A stretch of 35,536 nucleotides of DNA, taken from a virus. Positions 7,289-17,050 of this stretch are shown piece after piece. A model generated the notes under the pieces. The model was not told the DNA's origin. It saw only the letters and a program-made list of their open reading frames with translations, and ran no database searches. A program made the translations under genes and the position numbers. Each line of letters begins with the position of its first letter. The stretch's first letter is position 1. Location: positions 1-35,536 of the IMG/VR virus record IMGVR_UViG_3300034104_001666; one strand, written 5' to 3'.

Positions 7289-10200
7289 TTAATCTCCAAT
7301 TAGTCTTGAGAAGAGAACATAGTATGCGTCTTCCGCATTTGGGTTCTGTGATGCTATCTTTTCAAGCTCGGTTTTTACGTTCTGCTTGAGCAAGTCTTTG
7401 TATGATAAAGCATTATTGCTAGACCCTACAACTAGGTCACGAGTATACAGATAGTTATTGTAAATATCTGACATCTGCTTAATAGCATCGAAAGCATTTT
7501 TATCTGCCCTGCGTGCTACTGCAGCCTCTGGCCCATTAAGCATATTCTGTAAATCTTCATAAGAACGCTGACGCGCTCTCTGACGATCTCCGCCTTCTGC
7601 TAATTCATCTTGCAGTGCAGGACTTGAACCCTTGAATTGTCTTGCCCATACATCCCATTGTTCTTTCAAACGAGTCTTCTGAACATCGTTAAATGTACTA
7701 GCAAGTTCGTCTTCGTATAAATCTTTTTGATCATAATAGAACTGGATGTCACGAGCAGACTGTGTATCCTGCAAGAAGTCGTCGATAGTTTTGCTAAACT
7801 TAACACCAGACTTGAACAGCAAGCGATAGGCGTCAAAGTCAAACTCGCCTACCTTTGGCATTAGAAATGGCGCACCTTGTGGGTATGCCTTCAGTAATGC
7901 TGAGTTCTTATCAAGCCATTTGGTAGTATCTGCCACAGCACGTACTACAGGAACTACGTTGTCATCTGACTCAGATACTGTGTATGGCATCTGGTCTGGA
8001 TATAAACGTAGCCATTCACCCATAGCTTTATCAAGGCTTCCGTCGTACCGAGTAATGAGGTTATTAAATACCTGCTTGAAGTTAACACGATCATTCTCTT
8101 TAACCCATTCAGCCATATCAGACTTAAGTGTTACTTGAGGTGCTGCTGGAGCAAAGAATCCGAATATAAAGCGAACAGCTAGAACGCTTACCGTTGCAGC
8201 ACTAGCTTTATCCTTGAAGGCTTGTACTTCTGCAGGACTTGGTGGGTCCCATTCGCCAGTTTGTTCATTATATTTTGGTTGAACTCCGTGACCACCAGCC
8301 TGTAAGTAGGTTATTCCTTTACGGAAAGCTGAAGCATACTGAGATTGGCGTTCATTGCGATCTAATGTAGCCAAGAATCGAGTTAAGTGTGCAGGAAATA
8401 TAGCGTTAATCATTGGTTGATCTTCGGCATATACACCAAGGATTGTCTTTTCAAACTTATCCAAGGCTGGCACTGCATTAAAGATAAATTTCATTGGAAC
8501 CGCTGCTAATGGTCCGGCAAATGTAGGAAACAATGAGTCTGGGTTCATTGATGGTGTAAGCATATTTAACTTACCACTGAACTCAACAGGCATTGGTGCC
8601 TTAAAGGACTCTGGAGATCCAAGGAACTCAGATACATTTCGCATAGCTGCGTATACAGGAGTCAATCCTGGATAAAAGAAGTATGAATCCCCATTATCAT
8701 CCTGTTGTACGAATCCAGAATGTGCTACACCTTCGTAGGTAAGAGCCAATCGTGAGATTGATTCTGGGTTGTAGCGTACAGTTCTGTAAACGCGACGATA
8801 GAAGTCTTCTGTTGCACGGTAGAATCGAGCAAAGTTACGACTTGCCATAGCTAATTGGCTACGAACTGCTGGGTTATCTACGAAAGCAAGGACTCTATTC
8901 TTTGCAAGTTCTTCTGCAAGTTCAACTATTTCCTTTTTGGCTAAAGTAGTGCCAGCCTTTAGAGCGTCTCCTTCGAGACCCTTTGTGTGGAAATCCATTA
9001 TCCGCTTTTCAAGACCAGACTCTGCTATCTCTTTACGGAACTTAATCATTTCGTTGATAACGATTGGTTCACGTGAGAAGCGAGCATTGGCCTCCCCCAT
9101 AGAATCCCAAAGACGCTCTGTAATATCTGCAGCAAAGTTACCTGTATCAGATACTGGAACAAGAGTAGGGCCAGAGATAAACTCAGGCGTGAGACTTGTA
9201 TCCATCTTGCTTGGCAAATCTTCAAGACTTAGGTTCTTTGTAGAAACGACATATTCACCGTCGTCACCAAGGGTGCGAACCTTACCAAGTAGGTCCATAT
9301 TGATTTCGCCGTTACGCTTTGAGTAAAGGTTACGCACTGCGTCGTATGCCTTCTTAGCGTGGACTGCAGTGTTTCCACCAACAGATGGATCGTACAGCTG
9401 GAATCGGCTACGCTGTGCATCTGTTAAGTTCGCTAGATAAGTACGCATTTCATCTAATGCTTTTACTTCATCATCAAGGTACTTAACTGCAATTTGAGCT
9501 AGATCATCGGTAGACGATACGCCTAATTGGACAAGCCAAGAGATACGGTTCTGCTGATTTGCTACAGGGTTAAACTCTGTAAAGCCTGACTCACCTAAAG
9601 CCTGACGATATGCAACTCCGTCAATCTCAACAGCTGCCATCTTGCCATATTTGGCAACATCATCAGTAGCTTGAATATATTGGTCAGCTCCACGTAAAGC
9701 ATTTTTGCTACCTTCGGCAACTGCACGTAATGTGTCATCAAGGTTGCCGTATTGAGCAATCTCAGCAAGATACTCAGCACCCTTTTTGTCTAAAGATTTA
9801 CCAATTCCGTCGTTGAGTACGGCATCTGCCATAACCTTACGAACATCTTCTGGGGTCTGTGCTTCTCTAACTTGAGTAGCGTATTTCTTAAGGTCTTTAC
9901 GACGAGCTAATTTGTTAATAACACCAACTTCACCAGCTTCTAAGTCTAACTTAAAAGCCTTCTTGCCAACTTCCTTTAGCTTATCTTCTGCGGTTAAACC
10001 CTTTGATAAGCGTATACGAGTACCAAATGCACGACCTGTAGCAATTCCCCAAGGAGAACTACCGATAGCCATATGTGCCATCAAATCTTCCGTTGCATTA
10101 CGAATAACAAAGCGTGGACCTGCCAAGGTTCCAAGAACCCAACCAGATAGAAGAGTATCAGCCCAGCGCTGGTGTGATAGACCAAGTATTCTGTTAATAA

Positions 10201-11980
10201 TTCCAGAACGAACCGCTAATCTATCTAAATCAGTAATCTTTGGTACAGCGATACCTGAAGATAATTGATATGGGAATAGAGCTAGTTGCTGATCACCGAA
10301 CTGTGCTGGGTTACCCTTGTTTACTCCGTCTACAACAATATCTGCTGCATACTTCTTTTCAAGACCTTTGCCTGCAAACTGGTCCATATAGGACTTGCCA
10401 GCTGCTGCCTTTGATACGCCACGAATCTCTGCAACTGTGTTCCAAAGACCTGTAAAGATTTGCTTGCGCTGACCTTCTGATCCTGCTGCAAATGCTTCTG
10501 CAATCATCTTGCTGTGATAACGAGAGTTGGCAAGACGCGCCACTCGATATACTTGGTCTGATGCGTTATCAGACATTACATCAAAGAAGCCATCCTTGAA
10601 ATATGGGATAGTTGTGAACTTAGCAGCAAAGCGATCTATACGACCTTGGATAACATCAAGTGGCATACGGATAGCACCGCTAGGTCCCTTGACCTTAGAT
10701 ACAAATGCTTCGTATTGTGCAATTTTTGCTGGGTCATTGATTAGACCTGTAGCAATATCTGCGTATTCTGGTTCAGTTCCGTACAAAGCTGCAATGATTT
10801 TGCGACCAGACTTGTCAATATTGATTACTTTGCTTGCGCCAGTGTAGAAAGCAATACGTGCTTTACGTGCTGCATCAAGGCGTGGAATCAATGGAGTCTG
10901 TCGAGCAGGTTGTCCTGCAAGAATCTTCTTTACATCTACAGTATTTGCTAGATAGTTCTTAGCAGTAGGCGCGTCCTTAACGCCAGCTCTGATAAACTCA
11001 TCAATAGCAGCTGGGCCAAACTCTGGAGCAATACGCTTAAGGCGAGTTGACGCATCTGTTGCTGCTTTAATATCTTTAGAGGCACGTGCTGTTTTAAGAT
11101 TGCTAAGTTCTTTACCGTATTCATCAAAAAATCCGACTACATTAGGATTAGTAAATACATCATCAACTTTTTGTTTATTTCCAACAATTTTTATTAAAGC
11201 ATAGTTAGCAGCATCGTAGGCTTGCTTAGCCTTACCAAGAATAAGTAGTGGATCGGTACGGAATCGATATAAAGCGTCTACAGTACCTGAGATTCCCTTA
11301 TAGAGAAAACCTGTTCCCTCAAGAGATTCAGGAAGAATATTTGCAACCTGACGACCAGGAGAAAACTTAGCAGCAGCTACTGCGTCATAAGCATCTTGGA
11401 ATAATGGGTCTTGGTTTTTAGAAGCCTTAACCGCAATCTGTCTTTCAGCTTCTGTACCAGTGGCGATAATCTCATCTAGCGGAACGCCAGAAGATGCCTT
11501 GATAGCAACGCTAATGCGATCAGGAGTAAACTTAGCTTTAGCTTTTTCAATACGGCCTTGGTCAAATACATTCTCACCGTTGTCGCCAGTTGCTTCCCAA
11601 GCGGCTTTGAGGCCAGATAAACCTTTGTACTGATTACCTGGCTGCGCTCCTTCTAGCTGTTCTGCTACTTTACCAAAACGATAAAGGCGTGTCATAAAGT
11701 CAGAGGCTTCTTGTAGTCCCCCTAATGCAGCGCCACCTGTGTAGTGCCAAGCACTTCCCCAGAAACCACGCTTCTTCTCAGGTTCAGTTCCATTAAATGC
11801 TACAAGCGCATCTTTTTGCCCTTGAGGTAATTGTGAATACTTTTGTACAGCCTGCTTAGCAGGTAGGTCAAGTAATGACTTATGAGTGTCGACAAGTTTT
11901 GACAAAGAATCAACTTGGTTCTTTTCATTATCATTAAGCTGAGCTTGCATTGCCGCTATCTTTAGATTTTGGCCTGACAT
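7289..11980 (-). CDS. Giant 1563-residue virion protein, candidate internal/ejection protein
   Basis: This one gene takes 4.7 kb. It begins MSGQNLKIAAMQAQLNDNEK and ends with YYVLFSRLIGD. The sequence is mainly helical, with long charged stretches. Moderately hydrophobic patches appear in the middle (LLSGWVLGTLAGPRFVIRN) and in the C-terminal third (VLAVRFIFGFFAPAAPQ). I found no clear polymerase, lysozyme or protease motif. Short-tailed phages often carry one very large internal protein that is ejected with the DNA, and this is the only large gene of that sort here. Its place between portal and scaffold is unusual. The start shares bases with the upstream stop (TAATG) and is preceded by AGAGGA. 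Confidence 0.7.
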   Translation of the reverse strand: MSGQNLKIAAMQAQLNDNEKNQVDSLSKLVDTHKSLLDLPAKQAVQKYSQLPQGQKDALVAFNGTEPEKKRGFWGSAWHYTGGAALGGLQEASDFMTRLYRFGKVAEQLEGAQPGNQYKGLSGLKAAWEATGDNGENVFDQGRIEKAKAKFTPDRISVAIKASSGVPLDEIIATGTEAERQIAVKASKNQDPLFQDAYDAVAAAKFSPGRQVANILPESLEGTGFLYKGISGTVDALYRFRTDPLLILGKAKQAYDAANYALIKIVGNKQKVDDVFTNPNVVGFFDEYGKELSNLKTARASKDIKAATDASTRLKRIAPEFGPAAIDEFIRAGVKDAPTAKNYLANTVDVKKILAGQPARQTPLIPRLDAARKARIAFYTGASKVINIDKSGRKIIAALYGTEPEYADIATGLINDPAKIAQYEAFVSKVKGPSGAIRMPLDVIQGRIDRFAAKFTTIPYFKDGFFDVMSDNASDQVYRVARLANSRYHSKMIAEAFAAGSEGQRKQIFTGLWNTVAEIRGVSKAAAGKSYMDQFAGKGLEKKYAADIVVDGVNKGNPAQFGDQQLALFPYQLSSGIAVPKITDLDRLAVRSGIINRILGLSHQRWADTLLSGWVLGTLAGPRFVIRNATEDLMAHMAIGSSPWGIATGRAFGTRIRLSKGLTAEDKLKEVGKKAFKLDLEAGEVGVINKLARRKDLKKYATQVREAQTPEDVRKVMADAVLNDGIGKSLDKKGAEYLAEIAQYGNLDDTLRAVAEGSKNALRGADQYIQATDDVAKYGKMAAVEIDGVAYRQALGESGFTEFNPVANQQNRISWLVQLGVSSTDDLAQIAVKYLDDEVKALDEMRTYLANLTDAQRSRFQLYDPSVGGNTAVHAKKAYDAVRNLYSKRNGEINMDLLGKVRTLGDDGEYVVSTKNLSLEDLPSKMDTSLTPEFISGPTLVPVSDTGNFAADITERLWDSMGEANARFSREPIVINEMIKFRKEIAESGLEKRIMDFHTKGLEGDALKAGTTLAKKEIVELAEELAKNRVLAFVDNPAVRSQLAMASRNFARFYRATEDFYRRVYRTVRYNPESISRLALTYEGVAHSGFVQQDDNGDSYFFYPGLTPVYAAMRNVSEFLGSPESFKAPMPVEFSGKLNMLTPSMNPDSLFPTFAGPLAAVPMKFIFNAVPALDKFEKTILGVYAEDQPMINAIFPAHLTRFLATLDRNERQSQYASAFRKGITYLQAGGHGVQPKYNEQTGEWDPPSPAEVQAFKDKASAATVSVLAVRFIFGFFAPAAPQVTLKSDMAEWVKENDRVNFKQVFNNLITRYDGSLDKAMGEWLRLYPDQMPYTVSESDDNVVPVVRAVADTTKWLDKNSALLKAYPQGAPFLMPKVGEFDFDAYRLLFKSGVKFSKTIDDFLQDTQSARDIQFYYDQKDLYEDELASTFNDVQKTRLKEQWDVWARQFKGSSPALQDELAEGGDRQRARQRSYEDLQNMLNGPEAAVARRADKNAFDAIKQMSDIYNNYLYTRDLVVGSSNNALSYKDLLKQNVKTELEKIASQNPNAEDAYYVLFSRLIGD

Positions 11981-12381
11981 TAAAGTCCTCTTGATACGGC
12001 TTGTTCGTAAAGAATTGTAATTTCACCTGTTGTATCAAATGGAAGCATCTTGGCTAGTGTATCTGAAATCTTTTCTACAGGCCTTACTCCAGTAAGAATT
12101 GAAGCGTCAGGACCTGGACCAATCTTGTTGCCATACATAATGTCACGATCTGGATAAGCAGATGGAGCAAATAATTCTGTTACTGGTTCTTGTGCTATTT
12201 CTCGTACTTCTGATGCTGGTATGCCTCGTACATCACCAGTCTTTGCAAGCGGAGCACCTGACTTAATAGCCTGCGTCTCAACGCCTTCACCGTATGCTGT
12301 AGAGCCTAGCTCTAAATTATCTGTACGTGTGGAATATTTGCCAGGACCTGCTGGACCTGCAAGTGGATTCATCATACTCAC
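11980..12381 (-). CDS. Hypothetical protein between portal and giant protein
   Basis: This encodes 133 residues from GTG at 12381. AGGAGG lies seven bases upstream, and the start overlaps the previous stop (GTGA). A longer in-frame GTG at 12429 is disfavoured because it would sit deep within the upstream gene. The protein is Gly/Pro-rich at the N-terminus (MMNPLAGPAGPGKYSTR) and has a C-terminal KMLPFDTTGEITILYEQAVS block. There is no recognised domain. It may be a partner of the giant protein, to whose start it is coupled by one-base overlap. Confidence 0.6.
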   Translation of the reverse strand: MSMMNPLAGPAGPGKYSTRTDNLELGSTAYGEGVETQAIKSGAPLAKTGDVRGIPASEVREIAQEPVTELFAPSAYPDRDIMYGNKIGPGPDASILTGVRPVEKISDTLAKMLPFDTTGEITILYEQAVSRGL

Positions 12382-12593
12382 TGTGTGTCCTCCTGTAATT
12401 TCTCTAAGTCTGCGGTCATATCTTCCCACGCTCTATTGGATTGAGTCTTATGGTTAGAATGATAGATTGATAATTCCATTAGTTCACCAGTTAGTGTTTC
12501 TAATGATTGTGCTAAGTTGTGTAAAAAGCCTGCACCTACTACAACAAAATCAAAGGGGCGCACTGGGCGAGGTATGTAATCTTTTTCGTTCAT
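12378..12593 (-). CDS. Small hypothetical protein
   Basis: This encodes 71 residues from ATG at 12593 (a GTG one codon earlier is possible). A Pro/Arg-rich start (MNEKDYIPRPVRPFDFVVVG) is followed by a helical C-terminus ending EDMTADLEKLQEDTQ. The coding end contains the AGGAGG used by the next gene. The function is not recognised. Confidence 0.6.
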   Translation of the reverse strand: MNEKDYIPRPVRPFDFVVVGAGFLHNLAQSLETLTGELMELSIYHSNHKTQSNRAWEDMTADLEKLQEDTQ

Positions 12594-12620
12594 CACCCAG
12601 TACGCCTTTCTTTAATATTA

Positions 12621-12761
12621 TTAGCCTTTTTTTACTGCTGTACCACGACGGCCTGCTGGCATCATTGATGGCATTACTTTTCCGCCTGCTGGCTTTGAAG
12701 TATCTTTCTTGCCTTCAACTGGCTTTGACATTGGCGCTGCTGCGCGAGATCCTTTGTTCAT
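12621..12761 (-). CDS. Basic micro-protein after the portal gene
   Basis: This encodes 46 residues starting MNKGSRAAAPMSKPVEGKK and ending RRGTAVKKG. A strong ribosome site, GGGAGGTG, precedes the ATG. It is Lys/Arg/Met-rich, with no predicted fold. Its role is unknown. It is one of several short basic proteins in this operon. Confidence 0.6.
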   Translation of the reverse strand: MNKGSRAAAPMSKPVEGKKDTSKPAGGKVMPSMMPAGRRGTAVKKG

Positions 12762-12778
12762 ATTTACACCTCCCTCGT

Positions 12779-14536
12779 TTATGCTGCACCGGTAATGCCG
12801 GCTAGTAGTTGGGCTATATCGGGACGTTGACCAGCAGCAGGGGCCGTACCAGCTTGATTATCCTGAGTTGGCTGCGAGGCAGATGCGGGGGCCACACCTG
12901 CTGCTGGAATCTGTTGCTCCATACCTGGTGCCATAGGTGGCATCTCTGGGGTTGGTGCTGGTTCTGGCATAAATGCCTTTTCAATAATGTTCTCTAGTGC
13001 TTGTCCCTTTTGGCGACCTTGGATAACAGCCGCGATACGGTTGATAATCTGTGAAGGGTCTTGGCCTTGCGCCGCGAGTGCCGGTATCGCCTGAGCGTAC
13101 TGAGCAACAGCAACGCGCAAAGAATCGCGCATTTCTTCAATATCGACACGTTGTTCCTCCTGTGTAACGTTTAGATCCATAGGAATCTCACGACGTACAT
13201 AGTCACGCGATACGAGCTTGTCTGAACGCATCTGTAGTAAAGCGATAATGGCGCGGTTAGGATCCATACCAGACATAATGCCGTAACGGACATCTACTCC
13301 ATACTCGCCCTTGATATCACGAGAAGGGATGTACTTGAGCACATAAGGTGTGCCGTCATCGCTTCCCTTGATTGTCTTAGGGATACCACCGAAAATCTTC
13401 TCATCTGCTTCAAAGCAAATGCTGGTTAATTCTGAAAAGAGTCTTGCAAACTGTGCCTGTGCTGCCTTGATCTGTGTATCGAAGCCAGCTTGTAGGGCTT
13501 GTACACCACGACCTGTAACAACAGATGCGTCGATGTTTCCTGAACGAGATTCAGGGTAACGAGCACCAAGACGTAGTTCACGCTCTAGAACTCCAGACTC
13601 TGTAAAGACTCCTGCAGGTAGCTCTAGTGGTACACGACGGATACCTTGTGGATTAGATGTACGCATAATCGCATCTGGTCCGATAGCAAGTTCTTGTACA
13701 TCTTGTGGAATAGCAATAGGTGCTTGGATAGACTTCTCAGCTGCTTGAATCTGTAGGATTGCAAAGCGAGCACGAGCAAGTTGTACAGATAGCACATCAT
13801 CAAACTGACCGCGTGCTTCACCATCTAGGGATGAACGCATTACGGTACGAGCCATACACTTACCAAGTACATTGGGAGTCTGTGATAATACTAGATTCTT
13901 ACGCTCTGGTAAGTAAAGTAGGTCTTGCTCTCTATCGTGGTAGCGCACCATTGAGATATATGGTGATGATAGCTGATACTGGTTGCGACCTAGTATCTGA
14001 TCGTAATACTCTGGGTACTGCGCTGCTAGTGACTCAGCATCGGTAACGATAACCTGTGTCAACGATATGGTACGACCATAGCGATCTAGCTCAGGGTAGA
14101 GGCCAAATGGGTTGAGCATACGAATACGTGGGTTGTTATCGTCATAGTCCATCTCGACCATACCGACAGCCATACCGTAGGTGTTATACCAGTCAGCTGC
14201 GTTATACATTTGAATCTGTAAATCAGAGTTTGAAATATAGAAGTTGGCAATACGAGTACGAGTATCTGCCATCTTACGCGCCGCATCAGATACCATATTG
14301 GTTGCTGAGCAGTTAAAGGATGGAAGCGGTGCCATAGCTTCTGCTAGGTCACGTGCTGCTACGTCAATGAAGTTGGCGACTAGAGGCTTTGGGTAGTCCT
14401 CTGAGAACATAGAAGGAAATACCTTAGAGATATCGCCTTGACGCACGGAAAGGACATCGCGCATACGCTGATCACGCGCTGCAGAGCGCGTTTTCAGACG
14501 CGATACTTTAGCGTCAACTTCTTTAACTGATAGCAA
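12779..14536 (-). CDS. Portal protein
   Basis: This encodes 585 residues, starting MLSVKEVDAKVSRLKTRSAA. It has the size and layout of a portal: an N-terminal helical region, a central mixed region (NTYGMAVGMVEMDYDDNNPR and FGLYPELDRYGR), a helical stem region (FDTQIKAAQAQFARLFSELT) and a Pro/Gln-rich tail after about residue 520. The dodecameric portal forms the DNA channel at one head vertex and docks the terminase. It sits one small basic gene downstream of the terminase, the classical order. I identify it by overall pattern and synteny. Confidence 0.85.
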   Translation of the reverse strand: MLSVKEVDAKVSRLKTRSAARDQRMRDVLSVRQGDISKVFPSMFSEDYPKPLVANFIDVAARDLAEAMAPLPSFNCSATNMVSDAARKMADTRTRIANFYISNSDLQIQMYNAADWYNTYGMAVGMVEMDYDDNNPRIRMLNPFGLYPELDRYGRTISLTQVIVTDAESLAAQYPEYYDQILGRNQYQLSSPYISMVRYHDREQDLLYLPERKNLVLSQTPNVLGKCMARTVMRSSLDGEARGQFDDVLSVQLARARFAILQIQAAEKSIQAPIAIPQDVQELAIGPDAIMRTSNPQGIRRVPLELPAGVFTESGVLERELRLGARYPESRSGNIDASVVTGRGVQALQAGFDTQIKAAQAQFARLFSELTSICFEADEKIFGGIPKTIKGSDDGTPYVLKYIPSRDIKGEYGVDVRYGIMSGMDPNRAIIALLQMRSDKLVSRDYVRREIPMDLNVTQEEQRVDIEEMRDSLRVAVAQYAQAIPALAAQGQDPSQIINRIAAVIQGRQKGQALENIIEKAFMPEPAPTPEMPPMAPGMEQQIPAAGVAPASASQPTQDNQAGTAPAAGQRPDIAQLLAGITGAA

Positions 14537-14545
14537 TGGGTGTCC

Positions 14546-15106
14546 CTACTTCTTCTTTTTGTTGGCAGCCTTAAGAGCTTTTGCATCTGCGGCTTTCTTT
14601 GCTGCATCTGCTGACTTTGCTGGAGCTGAGTTAATCTTTACAACTTTGGCTGGTTTCATATTCTTAACATTGGCTGATTCTCTTGCCGCTCTGTTACCTG
14701 ATGCAATATCTTGTGTTCTTTTGTTAGCAAGTTCGTTTAGTCTTTTAGCTTCAGAAGCATCACCTCTACGGACCTTAACGCTATTTCTTGCAATAGTCTC
14801 TGATCGGCGTTTTTCAAATTCTTTTCTAGAATCTTTAAGCTTACCTGATGTGGCTTTCTTTACAGTTTTAACAGCAACTTCAGTTGCCTTTGCTACTGGC
14901 TTGGTATTAGCAATTTTAATTGCAACATCTTTTTCAGCAAGCTTCTCAGTTGCCTTCATAACGCCTCTACCAATAGCTCTACCGACACCACCAAAAGGTA
15001 CTTCTTGCTTAGTCATTTTAGCCTTACCAGATTTAATATCTTCTTTAAGCTGTCCTTTTAGAAGTCCACTCTTAGAATACATACCACGTGGTTTCTTTGC
15101 TGCCAT
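14546..15106 (-). CDS. Lys/Ala-rich basic protein between terminase and portal
   Basis: This encodes 186 residues, very basic, starting MAAKKPRGMYSKSGLLKGQ and ending in an Ala/Lys tail (DAKALKAANKKKK). Its composition recalls DNA-compacting or capsid-interior proteins, and a histone-like role is one reading. The long plus-strand frame over the same bases (14559-15119) encodes an implausible hydrophobic Ala/Leu/Ser chain and is a shadow of this composition. No domain is recognised. Confidence 0.7.
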   Translation of the reverse strand: MAAKKPRGMYSKSGLLKGQLKEDIKSGKAKMTKQEVPFGGVGRAIGRGVMKATEKLAEKDVAIKIANTKPVAKATEVAVKTVKKATSGKLKDSRKEFEKRRSETIARNSVKVRRGDASEAKRLNELANKRTQDIASGNRAARESANVKNMKPAKVVKINSAPAKSADAAKKAADAKALKAANKKKK

Positions 15107-15115
15107 AGTTATCTC

Positions 15116-16978
15116 CTAGATTACTCTCATATTGTTTTGTTCTGCGAAAGCTTCATCTAGGTTGATGACTGCTCGCTTGCCTACCTCGTGCCGAGATAAG
15201 AATGGATTTTTTAGATGGTGCGTTGCGTACTGACCGTAGTTGAGCATCTCGCGTGCTCTAATCTCACAGAACCACAGAGCCATAACCATATCGGTTTTGC
15301 CCTTAGTAGTGGGGGTCCAGGTAATCAACTGCTCGATAAGAGCCTTGACATTTTCTGTCTGATCACTAGGTAGGTGAATCAGGTTATCTCTATGGTGCTT
15401 ACCATCGAACTGCTTGGTACCAAAGAGGGTAGCCATAGAAGCTACACCGAAACCGCTATCCCACTTGTTAGATCCTGTGTGGTGTTCCTTAAACTGTATA
15501 CCCTTAGAAGCAAGGTGCATACGGATACCTTCATCTTGAGTTAAGAAGGATTGGAAGGCGTTCTTTTCGATAATCCACTCTGAAGGGGAGTAGAGGGATG
15601 TCCAATCAAAGATAAGATTACGGATAGCAGCTGGGCTTGGGCGAGTAATCTTGATAGCATCTACTATGTATCTCTTCTTGGTAGCTCGGTCAATGGCATA
15701 ACAGATAGCTGCAGTATCGCCAATCATCGCTGGGTCAAGTCCACAGATAATGCTAAAGCCGTTAAGGTCTCGTGGATGTCCTGGGCTACCAGATACCAGC
15801 GGTCCAGACTTACGCATACCATCAATAGAACCTTTTACACAGACCGGATCAAAGGCCGCGTTTTCAGATACATCTTGCTGTTGGTATACCAAGGCCCAGG
15901 TGGAAGCATCCATAGCTTGGCGTTCGTTGTAAAGGTTGCGACCATTCCAGCGGGGATATAACTCATCCTCGTCTTTATCTGCTTCGCTCTGTCCATCAAA
16001 GGGCATATCTGACTTGGGCCAGAGTGTTACCCACTTATCAGGGTCTTCGTCAGCTTCAAGCAGTGCTGGCATAGCCAGATATGTCCAAGGTACTTGACCG
16101 CCTGGGTAGCGGTCTTCGGAGCGAAGCTCACGATATAGGTCAATGGAAGCAACGCGTGTTCCAATAATAATTAACTTGCCGGTAGGGTTAAGACGAGAAC
16201 GCACGTCCTGGGTCAGCCAGCGGATTTGCTTCTCAAACTCGTTAGCGTTCTTCAAAGTGACCGCATCGTCTACAATGATCATATCGGCACGCTTGCCGTA
16301 AATCTGACCGCCGATACCGACGGCCTCGATGTTTGGGTCCTTTTCGCTGGACTCACGCAGTTCATCACCAAAGGTGACGCGAGTTGCGGCCCACGTTGCA
16401 GACTTGCTATTGAAGCCGACACCGGCGGCGTAAGCCTGCTGGAACGGTTCATACTGCGGGTGGGTCAGTCTCTGCTTGATAGCATAGAGAAAGTCTGCCG
16501 CAAGCTGCTGAGTCTGGGAAACTATCAGTACTCGAAAGTTCGGGTTCTGGGCTACCTTCATAGTCACATACTCAACGGTAATGGACATTGACTTGGCGTG
16601 GTTCGGCGGAATGTTAATCAGGATTCGGTTATTAGCCAGACCCTTTTCAAACTTCATAGAGGGGTGATACCAAGAAGGCTCACGACCCTCAATCACATCT
16701 ACTAGGTTCTGCTGATGAGCAAAGACCTTGTGGTTCATAAACTTCTCACAGAACTCGGCGTAGCTGAGATCGTGGGCATCGACTGCCGCAAAGTTCTTAG
16801 TCTTGAGTCCGAGGCGGGTACGGTCTGCTTTATCAGCAAAGACCTTATCGGTGCGACGGTAGTACTCGTAAGTCTTACCGGATTTGCCGGCTTGAGCACA
16901 AGCTGCCTCTACGGTCATACCTTCTGCCATAGCCGTAAGGATCAACCTCTTGGCTATATCAGCGGAGTTCTCAGACAC
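15116..16978 (-). CDS. Terminase large subunit with an N-terminal helix-turn-helix segment
   Basis: This encodes 620 residues from GTG at 16978, with AGGAGA six bases upstream. The first about 60 residues look like a helix-turn-helix of the small-terminase type (MTVEAACAQAGKSGKTYEYY). The ATPase follows, with Walker-A-like PPNHAKS at about 124-130 and Walker B MIIVDDAV at about 235-245, then a coupling motif IIGTR. The RNase-H-like nuclease has GLDPAMIGDTAAICY and EWIIEKNAFQSF. The enzyme packages DNA through the portal and cuts concatemers. No separate small-subunit gene is visible, so the N-terminal helix-turn-helix may take over DNA recognition. It is first in the leftward virion operon. 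Confidence 0.95.
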   Translation of the reverse strand: MSENSADIAKRLILTAMAEGMTVEAACAQAGKSGKTYEYYRRTDKVFADKADRTRLGLKTKNFAAVDAHDLSYAEFCEKFMNHKVFAHQQNLVDVIEGREPSWYHPSMKFEKGLANNRILINIPPNHAKSMSITVEYVTMKVAQNPNFRVLIVSQTQQLAADFLYAIKQRLTHPQYEPFQQAYAAGVGFNSKSATWAATRVTFGDELRESSEKDPNIEAVGIGGQIYGKRADMIIVDDAVTLKNANEFEKQIRWLTQDVRSRLNPTGKLIIIGTRVASIDLYRELRSEDRYPGGQVPWTYLAMPALLEADEDPDKWVTLWPKSDMPFDGQSEADKDEDELYPRWNGRNLYNERQAMDASTWALVYQQQDVSENAAFDPVCVKGSIDGMRKSGPLVSGSPGHPRDLNGFSIICGLDPAMIGDTAAICYAIDRATKKRYIVDAIKITRPSPAAIRNLIFDWTSLYSPSEWIIEKNAFQSFLTQDEGIRMHLASKGIQFKEHHTGSNKWDSGFGVASMATLFGTKQFDGKHHRDNLIHLPSDQTENVKALIEQLITWTPTTKGKTDMVMALWFCEIRAREMLNYGQYATHHLKNPFLSRHEVGKRAVINLDEAFAEQNNMRVI

Positions 16979-17017
16979 GTAGTTCTCCTAAAATTAAATG
17001 GGCCGAAATCGGTTTCT

Positions 17018-17050
17018 CTTATACCAAGCTGAGGTAATTTATACCAAGCT
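17018..17050 (-). promoter_or_regulatory. Leftward promoter-like tandem element upstream of terminase
   Basis: On the minus strand AGCTTGGTATAA occurs twice, 20 bases apart (17050-17039 and 17030-17019). The downstream copy reads TGGTATAAG, a TGn-TATAAT extended -10 form (TATAAG at 17023-17018). The upstream copy supplies TTGGTA 18 bases before it. The terminase GTG lies about 40 bases further. The longer element CTCAGCTTGGTATA recurs at 29364-29377 before the other leftward operon. Confidence 0.55.

Noticed and set aside
14559-15119. 186-residue plus-strand frame opposite the basic protein
   Set aside because: Same length and phase as the antisense of a Lys/Ala-rich gene. The chain is Ala/Leu/Phe/Ser-rich without pattern, so a compositional shadow.
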